A stretch of 64,000 nucleotides of DNA from contig NZ_CP072793.1 of assembly GCF_017901175.1 (NCBI RefSeq), positions 1,550,001 to 1,614,000 on the forward strand, in the 5' to 3' direction. Below the pieces are notes generated by a model. The model had not been told where the DNA came from. It made no database searches and was given only the letters and a program-made list of their open reading frames with translations. This DNA comes from Thiothrix unzii. Lineage in GTDB: Bacteria > Pseudomonadota > Gammaproteobacteria > Thiotrichales > Thiotrichaceae. How positions within the stretch are numbered: position 1 is the stretch's first letter; every line of letters begins with the position of its first letter. This document shows, one piece after another, positions 58,136-64,000 of this stretch. A program made the translations under genes and the position numbers.

Positions 58136-59014
58136 ATGCAACACAAACCCGTTATTGGCTGGATTGGCCCCGGTATTATGGGCGAACCCATGTGTAAAAA
58201 TCTCATGAAAGCGGGATTCTCGCTGAGTGTTTACGCCCGTCGCCGCACCTCTGCCCAAGCATTATGTGAGCTGGGCGCAAGCTTTTACCCCACCCCCGCA
58301 GCACTGGTAGCAAACGTGGATATTGTCATCAGCATGGTGGCAGATACCCCGGATGTGGAAGCGGTATTATTAGGCGATGAGGGTGTCATTCATGGCGCGA
58401 AACCGGGCTTATTAGTGATCGACATGAGCACCATTTCGCCAGTTGCCACCCGTGAAATTGCCGCGCAATTAATCAGTCACGGCATCCGCTTTTTAGATGC
58501 ACCCGTTTCCGGCGGTGATGTGGGCGCGATTGCAGGCACATTGACCATTATGATCGGCGGCGAAGCGGCAGATGTTGACTACGCCCGCCCTGCACTTGAA
58601 GCCATGGGAAAAACCATTACCCACATTGGCGCACACGGCGCGGGGCAATTAACCAAAGCGTGTAATCAACTGATTGCGGCACAAAGCATTATCGCCGTGA
58701 CTGAAGCCTTTGAACTTGCCAAAGCGGCTGGCGTAGACCCCGCAAAAGTGCGCGAAGCCCTGCTGGGCGGGTTTGCTTATTCGCGGGTGTTGGAATTACA
58801 CGGGCAACGTATCTTGAGCGAAAACTACCAGCCCGGTTTTAAAGCGAAACTGCACAACAAAGACCTGCACATTGTCACCGATACTCTCGCGGCATTCGGG
58901 CTGAATTTACCCGGCACACAACGCGCTGCCAGCTATATGCAAACTCTGGTGGATAACGGTGATGGTGAACTCGACTCCTCAGCATTAGCCAAAGTGGTGC
59001 AACAGCAGCGTTAA
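58136..59014 (+). CDS. Beta-hydroxyacid dehydrogenase (GarR-like)
   Basis: 292 residues of the 3-hydroxyisobutyrate / tartronate-semialdehyde reductase family. NAD(P) motif GWIGPGIMGEP (8-18), substrate loop DAPVSGGDVGA (121-131), catalytic Lys174 in GAGQLTKACNQ. Substrate cannot be told; tartronate semialdehyde or another short hydroxyacid is likely. 24 bases after arsJ, so perhaps on the arsenic transcript, though no role in resistance is known. Confidence 0.85.
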   Translation: MQHKPVIGWIGPGIMGEPMCKNLMKAGFSLSVYARRRTSAQALCELGASFYPTPAALVANVDIVISMVADTPDVEAVLLGDEGVIHGAKPGLLVIDMSTISPVATREIAAQLISHGIRFLDAPVSGGDVGAIAGTLTIMIGGEAADVDYARPALEAMGKTITHIGAHGAGQLTKACNQLIAAQSIIAVTEAFELAKAAGVDPAKVREALLGGFAYSRVLELHGQRILSENYQPGFKAKLHNKDLHIVTDTLAAFGLNLPGTQRAASYMQTLVDNGDGELDSSALAKVVQQQR

Positions 59015-59029
59015 ACACCACCAAGGTGA

Positions 59030-62000
59030 TTACTTTTCCAACGGCTTGAGCAAGTCCATCAAGTCGTCGGCACTGAAACGCGCCCCCTCTTCACCGGCTT
59101 TATCCGAGTACAAACCGTCCGCCAGTGCTTGTTTGCGCTCTTGCAGCTTGAGGATTTTTTCCTCCACAGTTTCTTCGGTCAGTAATTTATAAACGAACAC
59201 CGGCTTATCCTGCCCAATGCGGTAAGCGCGGTCGGTTGCTTGTTGTTCCACCGCCGGATTCCACCAAGGGTCGTAATGAATCACAGTATCCGCTGCGGTT
59301 AAGTTCAAACCCGTGCCACCCGCTTTCAAACTAATCAGGAACACTTTCGCATCACCTTCCTGAAATGCTGTCACCACGTCATCACGGTTTTTGGTCTGCC
59401 CGGTCAATTTGCAATAACTGATATTGGCTTTTTCGAGTTCAAGCTCAATCAACGCCAACATCGAAGTGAATTGCGAGAACAATAAAATCTTGCGGCCTTC
59501 CTCCACCATTTCCGGTAACAAACTCATCAGCAATTCGAGCTTGGCGGATTCTTTAACTTTCTGGGCTTTCTCAAGTTTTACTAAACGCGGGTCACAACAC
59601 ACTTGGCGCAATTTCAATAAGGCTTCCAAAATCATAATCTGGCTGCGGGCAAAGCCTTTTTTACTGATTTCTTCGCGCACCTTGGCATCCATTGCCAAAC
59701 GCACGGTTTCATACAAATCACGCTGTTTACCATCAAGCGGCACACTGCGGATAATCTCAGTTTTCGGCGGTAATTCGCTCGCAACTAATTCTTTAGTGCG
59801 CCGTAACATAAACGGCAGCACCCGATTGCGTAACTGCTGTTGCCGCCCCAGATCGCCTTGTTTTTCAATCGGGCTGCGGAATAAACGGGTAAATTTCTCA
59901 TTGGTTCCCAGAAACCCTGGCATTAAGAAATGGTACATCGACCATAACTCACCCAAATGATTTTCCAGCGGCGTACCCGTCAAACACAAACGATGACGCG
60001 CTTTCAAAGTGTAAATAATCTGGGTGGTTTTAGACGCAGCATTTTTAATTGCCTGCGCTTCATCCAAAATCAGGTAATGAAACTGCTGTTTTTGATAACG
60101 CTCTTCATCGCGCAGCATCAACGGGTAAGTCGTCAAAATCAGATCAAAATCAGCAAACGAACTAAAGTGGCGCAAACGATCCGCACCGTGTACCACCTGC
60201 ACCCGTAATCCCGGCGTAAAACGCGCGGCTTCACGTCGCCAATTGCCCATTAAACTCGTCGGCGCAACCACCAACGAAGGTAAATCCATGCGCCCCGCTT
60301 CCTTCTCCAGCAATAAATGGGTCAAGGTTTGCAAGGTTTTGCCCAAACCCATGTCATCCGCCAATGTGCCGTTGAACTGAAACTCGCGCAAAAACTGTAG
60401 CCAACTCACCCCTTCGTGCTGATACGGGCGCAAATCGGCCTGTAAACTCGCGGGTATTGTCGCGGGCTGAATCCCTTGGAAGTTGCGTAATTTCTCCGTC
60501 AGTTCCGCTAATTCTTCCACGCCTTTCCATTTCATTCCCGGTGCGTTTAACAACGCCGCCAAGTTTGCCCCCTGGAAACGACTAAACTCCAAATTGCCAT
60601 CCGCATTTAACGGCTGATGGTCGTACAACTCGACCAACGTTTCCATGATCCCTTCCAAACGCTTGGCATCGAGTTTTACCCAACGATTATCAGACAGCGG
60701 CACTAACAAATGTTCTTGGCGGCGTAACAATTCCTGCAACGCTTGCGGGCTTTCCATTTGCGTCAACATTTCCACCAAAATCGGCAACAAATTAACCCGT
60801 TGCCCATCGACCTGAAAGCCCATGCTGATTTCAAACCAGTCATTACTGCCCGCGCTTTCTTCCCACGCTGCATCAAACTCATCCACCACATCGAATTTCA
60901 GATCGAAATCTTCCGCGATTTCCACCTGCCAACCGGCGTGCTGCAAACTACTCAAGCCATGCTCAAGAAAATCATGCCAGCGTAATGCACCCAAGGTTTT
61001 ATTGTCGGCTTCCAGCACGAAATCCAACGGATGCAAACTGCTAAAACGTTTACGCCCCGACTCAAAACCGTAATCACTCAAGGCTTCCAACGCGCTTTGC
61101 TCACCCAGCCGGTCACGCTGCAAACGGTAACGTTGCTTATCCACCTTCACCACGCTAGACGCACCCGGTGTGGTCGGGCGCAAAACATGCGTATCGTAAC
61201 GAAAACTCAAACTGACCCCGTGTAACGCGCGTCCGTGTTCATCGCTTAACAGGGTTTGCAATAAAATCACCGGCTGGAGCGGATACTCCAGAGCCTCCAT
61301 TTCTTGACGCACTTTGACTGATGGAGCGGGGATGTCAGCGTCGGGTAATATTTCCAGCAAACGCTCGCTCACCACCTCGGCTTCTTCCGGCGGAATCGGC
61401 GGCGCGTTTAACAGCTTTTCCACCTGCTGTGAGTTTAAGTCGGGGTATTCCAGCAAGCCGCATTCACGATTCGCACTATCCACAAACCACAATTCACCAT
61501 TCAACCAAAAACGCTGGTCAATCGGCTTTTCTGCTACCAAGCCAACGTGGTAACAGCCTTTTTCATCTGTCGTCCACTGGAAATCAAACAAGCGGCGCAT
61601 TCCACTGCGTAGTGGTTGGGCGGCGTGTTGCCAAGCCTCCGCCGTTGCCCAAAATGCCCGTCCGGTTTTTAACACTTCCGTTAAAACCTGCTGCCCTACT
61701 CTGCCGGTTAATATCCCGCTGTGACCGTAACTGGCAAAGCGTAATTCCGGCAATGCCAGCAACTGCGCAATCATTAAATCGTGTGGTTCGTAATGGAAAT
61801 TACGGGCGCGGTGATTAGTGATTAGCGTATCCAGCGGAATACTGGATGGCTTGCCTAAACCGCCTTTTTTCAAGGGACTAGAGCGATAAATACCAATATT
61901 TACCAACTCGGTGCGGTAATTATCAAAGCGCAGCAAATACAACAATTGCGCTTGCGGCGTAACCACCTCAAAGCTCGTATTCGTCTCTTGCGAGGAGCGA

Positions 62001-62461
62001 CTGGCAGCAGTAATGCTTTGCAACCAAAAATCAATCGGCGACACCTGTTTACCACGCGCAGTCGGCAAACTCGCCGCTGTAAATGCCCGCGCTCCCAAGC
62101 CCCGCAATTCACTTTCACGCCGCTTTAACTTAGAGGCTTGTTCCAGATAACTGAACAGGACAGCGACGGAATGTTTACAACTGGTGGTCACTGGACAACT
62201 GCACATACCGGTAATCCAATGCGGTCTTTTTTCGTTGTAACTCACTGTCGTGGCATACGGTGTACTGCTGTTACCCTGGACTTTCGCGTAAATCATCACA
62301 TTGCCATTACCACTTTGTTCAGCACGGTAATGGGTAACGTGATTGGCTTCAAAATAGTCGATACCACGCTCCACCGTTGCGGTGTCAAATACCGTAAATA
62401 ACACGGATTGCGGAATGTTATTATCCGCTAATAGGTCGATATATTTCGGCAACAGGTGCAT
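59030..62461 (-). CDS. SWIM zinc-finger SNF2-family ATPase
   Basis: 1143 residues. SWIM finger near the N-terminus (CSC at 87-89, CKH at 95-97), a 550-residue middle with no motif I recognise, then a SNF2 motor: Walker A DDMGLGKT (about 695-702), DEAQ box, LTGTPLENH, and C-terminal helicase half with SLKAGGTGLNL and DRAYRIGQDKPV. Such proteins remodel protein-DNA complexes; bacterial members are mostly unstudied. Start at ATG 62461 or four codons upstream. Divergent from an unknown gene across 87 bases. Confidence 0.88.
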   Translation of the reverse strand: MHLLPKYIDLLADNNIPQSVLFTVFDTATVERGIDYFEANHVTHYRAEQSGNGNVMIYAKVQGNSSTPYATTVSYNEKRPHWITGMCSCPVTTSCKHSVAVLFSYLEQASKLKRRESELRGLGARAFTAASLPTARGKQVSPIDFWLQSITAASRSSQETNTSFEVVTPQAQLLYLLRFDNYRTELVNIGIYRSSPLKKGGLGKPSSIPLDTLITNHRARNFHYEPHDLMIAQLLALPELRFASYGHSGILTGRVGQQVLTEVLKTGRAFWATAEAWQHAAQPLRSGMRRLFDFQWTTDEKGCYHVGLVAEKPIDQRFWLNGELWFVDSANRECGLLEYPDLNSQQVEKLLNAPPIPPEEAEVVSERLLEILPDADIPAPSVKVRQEMEALEYPLQPVILLQTLLSDEHGRALHGVSLSFRYDTHVLRPTTPGASSVVKVDKQRYRLQRDRLGEQSALEALSDYGFESGRKRFSSLHPLDFVLEADNKTLGALRWHDFLEHGLSSLQHAGWQVEIAEDFDLKFDVVDEFDAAWEESAGSNDWFEISMGFQVDGQRVNLLPILVEMLTQMESPQALQELLRRQEHLLVPLSDNRWVKLDAKRLEGIMETLVELYDHQPLNADGNLEFSRFQGANLAALLNAPGMKWKGVEELAELTEKLRNFQGIQPATIPASLQADLRPYQHEGVSWLQFLREFQFNGTLADDMGLGKTLQTLTHLLLEKEAGRMDLPSLVVAPTSLMGNWRREAARFTPGLRVQVVHGADRLRHFSSFADFDLILTTYPLMLRDEERYQKQQFHYLILDEAQAIKNAASKTTQIIYTLKARHRLCLTGTPLENHLGELWSMYHFLMPGFLGTNEKFTRLFRSPIEKQGDLGRQQQLRNRVLPFMLRRTKELVASELPPKTEIIRSVPLDGKQRDLYETVRLAMDAKVREEISKKGFARSQIMILEALLKLRQVCCDPRLVKLEKAQKVKESAKLELLMSLLPEMVEEGRKILLFSQFTSMLALIELELEKANISYCKLTGQTKNRDDVVTAFQEGDAKVFLISLKAGGTGLNLTAADTVIHYDPWWNPAVEQQATDRAYRIGQDKPVFVYKLLTEETVEEKILKLQERKQALADGLYSDKAGEEGARFSADDLMDLLKPLEK

Positions 62462-62548
62462 GTATCCGTCCATGAAAAAGTCAAAATCGTGTTACTATGC
62501 CCCGATACCGGCAGCAATGCCACATTAACACCCCAAAAGGATTTAGCC

Positions 62549-63265
62549 GTGATTACAGCAGAACAGCAAAAACAAGTCGATGGTGTGATGGAACTTCTGA
62601 GTGCCCACATCGCCAACCCACCTTGGGAAGAATGGATGGTCGAAGTTTTTACCGGTTCCATCGACTACGCCGCCGAAATGTTAGAGCTTTCTGCTGATGA
62701 AGTCTTGGATTATCTCGAAGAGCCGCCGTTGGGACAAATGGCACACGCTCACGTTTTCGAGCATTTCATCACCACCGAAACCAATGAAGACGACGAAAGC
62801 GTGTTAAGCGAATTCATTCGTACCCGCGTCGAACAACAAACCGGTTCGTTTGCCTGCCAATACATTAATGCGCTCAATAAAGCGACATTAGGCTTGTGGG
62901 AAGTGATGGGCTTTACCGCTGGTAAATCCGCCCAAGTGCGCCAACTAGGTACTACCGGGCCGGTATTAGAAGTGCCGTTAGAAGCAGACAGTATTCCTAA
63001 AAACATCTGCATTGCTTCGCGCCTACTGACCTTAGCCGACGGTAGCCACACCTTCAGCTTCGGCTTGTTACCTGTTGACCGCAATGAAGCTGACGATATT
63101 CTGGCTTACCTTGAACAAGTGCGCACCGAAATGCTGGAAACCGCCCAAAGCGAAGGCCACGCACACGATGCTGCTGACGTTGAAGCAGCGATTCGGGAAG
63201 AATTGACTGACCTCATGTTCCACGAAACTTTCGCCTCGTGGATTAGCCAAGGCTTTGAAGAATAA
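62549..63265 (+). CDS. Uncharacterised acidic protein
   Basis: 238 residues starting at GTG 62549, chosen because AGGA lies 7 bases upstream and earlier in-frame starts would overlap the divergent SNF2 gene. Acidic, soluble, no signal peptide. Segments of note: PPWEEWMVEVF near 23-33, a central FITTETNEDDESVLSEF and an acidic helical end (EAAIREELTDLMFHETF). No known family recognised. Position opposite the SNF2 gene is the only functional hint. Confidence 0.6.
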   Translation: MITAEQQKQVDGVMELLSAHIANPPWEEWMVEVFTGSIDYAAEMLELSADEVLDYLEEPPLGQMAHAHVFEHFITTETNEDDESVLSEFIRTRVEQQTGSFACQYINALNKATLGLWEVMGFTAGKSAQVRQLGTTGPVLEVPLEADSIPKNICIASRLLTLADGSHTFSFGLLPVDRNEADDILAYLEQVRTEMLETAQSEGHAHDAADVEAAIREELTDLMFHETFASWISQGFEE

Positions 63266-63288
63266 AGAATGCCACCTCTCCTCTTGTT

Positions 63289-63311
63289 CCTTCACCCCTT
63301 GCGGGGGAAGG
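63289..63311. repeat. GC-rich hairpin repeat at the 3' end of the FixJ-like gene
   Basis: CCTTC-A-CCCC (63289-63298), TTGC loop, GGGG-GAAGG (63303-63311): nine pairs with a bulged A, ending one base before the regulator's stop codon. Its flank supplies the gene's last codons (NPPS). Similar in style to the aspS 3' hairpin, and to dispersed CCTTCCCC-type palindromes of other genomes. Confidence 0.5.
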
Positions 63312-63935
63312 TCAGGATGGGGGGTTAGCTAACGTCGCTTCGCGCACCATATTGAGTAAATCAATCAAGGAACTGGCGTGCATTTTGTCCATCATGTGAC
63401 TGCGATGAAACTCCACCGTCTTAATGCTCACACCCAGTTTTTCGGCAATTTCTTTGTTGGAATGGTTACGAATCACCAAATCCATCACCTCGGTTTCACG
63501 GTCGGTTAAATTCGCAATACGCGCCCGAATCGTGGTCAAACGCAGCCGTGCTTGCTGATTTTCCTTGTCCAAAGCCAATGCTTCATTCACATAATCCAAC
63601 AGCAATTGGTCTTCAAACGGCTTTTCGAGGAAGTACTTCGCCCCCGCCTGCATCGCCCGCACCGCCATTGGAATATCACCGTGACCAGTAATAAAAATGA
63701 TCGGCAAAGCGTATTGCTGCTTGGTTAAATGTTGCTGTAATTGCAGCCCGCTCATACCGGGCATCCGCACATCCAAAATCAGGCAACCGACCATATGCAT
63801 GGTGTAAAACTTCAAAAAAGCTTCGGCGGAATCAAACGTTGCTACCCGCAAGCGCATGGATTCTAACAACCAGCGTAACGAATCGCGCACCGCCGGATCA
63901 TCATCGACAATAAAAACAGTCGGCTCATAGGTCAT
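63312..63935 (-). CDS. FixJ-family response regulator
   Basis: 207 residues. Receiver with DDD 11-13, phosphoacceptor Asp55 (LILDVRMPG), Thr in ITGHGD and Lys in LEKPF; LuxR/FixJ helix-turn-helix (about 140-200) with LTDRETEVMDLV and SNKEIAEKLGVSIKTVEFHR. The GHGDIPMAVRAM pattern marks the FixJ subgroup, often paired with PAS kinases. Start overlaps the kinase stop (ATGA), so the two are co-translated. Confidence 0.9.
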   Translation of the reverse strand: MTYEPTVFIVDDDPAVRDSLRWLLESMRLRVATFDSAEAFLKFYTMHMVGCLILDVRMPGMSGLQLQQHLTKQQYALPIIFITGHGDIPMAVRAMQAGAKYFLEKPFEDQLLLDYVNEALALDKENQQARLRLTTIRARIANLTDRETEVMDLVIRNHSNKEIAEKLGVSIKTVEFHRSHMMDKMHASSLIDLLNMVREATLANPPS

Positions 63936-64000
63936 GGATTTGCATCCCCCTCCAAAGGCAACATAAAGCTGAACGTTGCTCCACGGGTTAAATTATTGAC
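63932..64000 (-). CDS. Sensor histidine kinase, C-terminal end (partial)
   Basis: The last 22 codons of a gene that runs off the window. They read GATFSFMLPL near the end, the closing strand of a histidine-kinase HATPase domain. Overlaps the FixJ-like regulator start by 4 bases. A FixL-type partner is likely; its sensor domain is not visible. Confidence 0.7.
   Translation of the reverse strand, partial: VNNLTRGATFSFMLPLEGDANP

Noticed and set aside
62456-62548. An upstream ATG at 62456 for the unknown acidic gene.
   Set aside because: It would overlap the divergent SNF2 start and has no ribosome site, whereas GTG 62549 has AGGA at good distance.

Overview
The window reads as an ordinary chromosomal stretch of a gammaproteobacterium. 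Gene content and order (rlmKL, fmdB near aspS, the fabD-fabG-acpP-fabF-pabB-pabC-mltG-tmk-holB-pilZ string, clpS-clpA, cmk-rpsA-ihfB-lapB-pyrF, nudJ-mnmA-hflD, and a MoxR/Bat aerotolerance operon) fit Gammaproteobacteria. The mix with heme/iron genes, arsenic genes and two MacAB-like exporters would suit a Thiothrix-like member of the Thiotrichales, but that genus-level guess is inference. I see no tRNA, rRNA, CRISPR array, transposase or integrase, and no gene-free stretch above 300 bases.

Layout. 1-4.7 kb: an iron/heme block (bfd, hemP and an imelysin on the minus strand; a small Cys-containing protein, a HIT-like protein and a di-heme peroxidase) with several Fur-like palindromes over the promoters. 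4.7-12.9 kb: a CpxRA-like two-component system, small genes of unknown function, a DUF4405 membrane protein, and an outer-membrane factor/MacA/MacB export operon. Phased GTAAA half-sites typical of CpxR lie upstream of cpxR and in front of the export operon, so regulator and target appear to sit side by side. 13-24 kb: a rhodanese lipoprotein, a GDT1-type Mn exporter, RlmKL, a lone DUF3987 ATPase-like gene bracketed by 25-bp inverted repeats, aspS, an outer-membrane barrel, fmdB, an SDR and an unknown acidic protein.

22.4-31 kb is one long minus-strand array for fatty-acid synthesis, p-aminobenzoate synthesis, cell-wall cleavage and DNA replication. 31-41.8 kb holds infA, clpSA, tRNA thiolation, pyrF, lapB, ihfB, rpsA, cmk and queF. 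41.8-48.8 kb is the MoxR-DUF58-DUF4381-BatA-BatB/C-BatD operon, followed by bolA. 49.2-53.5 kb is a second MacAB-like exporter with one ATPase and two different permeases. 53.5-59 kb is a probable arsenic cluster, divergent from a 114-bp promoter region: CMD-like protein, ArsP-type permease and small thioredoxin on one side; GAPDH, hemerythrin-like protein, ArsJ and a 3-hydroxyacid dehydrogenase on the other. 59-64 kb has a large SWIM/SNF2 ATPase, an unknown protein and a FixJ-like regulator whose kinase runs off the window.

Most notable observations: the CpxR-box arrays, the boxed-in DUF3987 gene, a degenerate catalytic motif in the RlmL half of RlmKL, a replaced nucleophile in the HIT-like protein, and matching CC...CC tails on two neighbouring proteins of the arsenic cluster.
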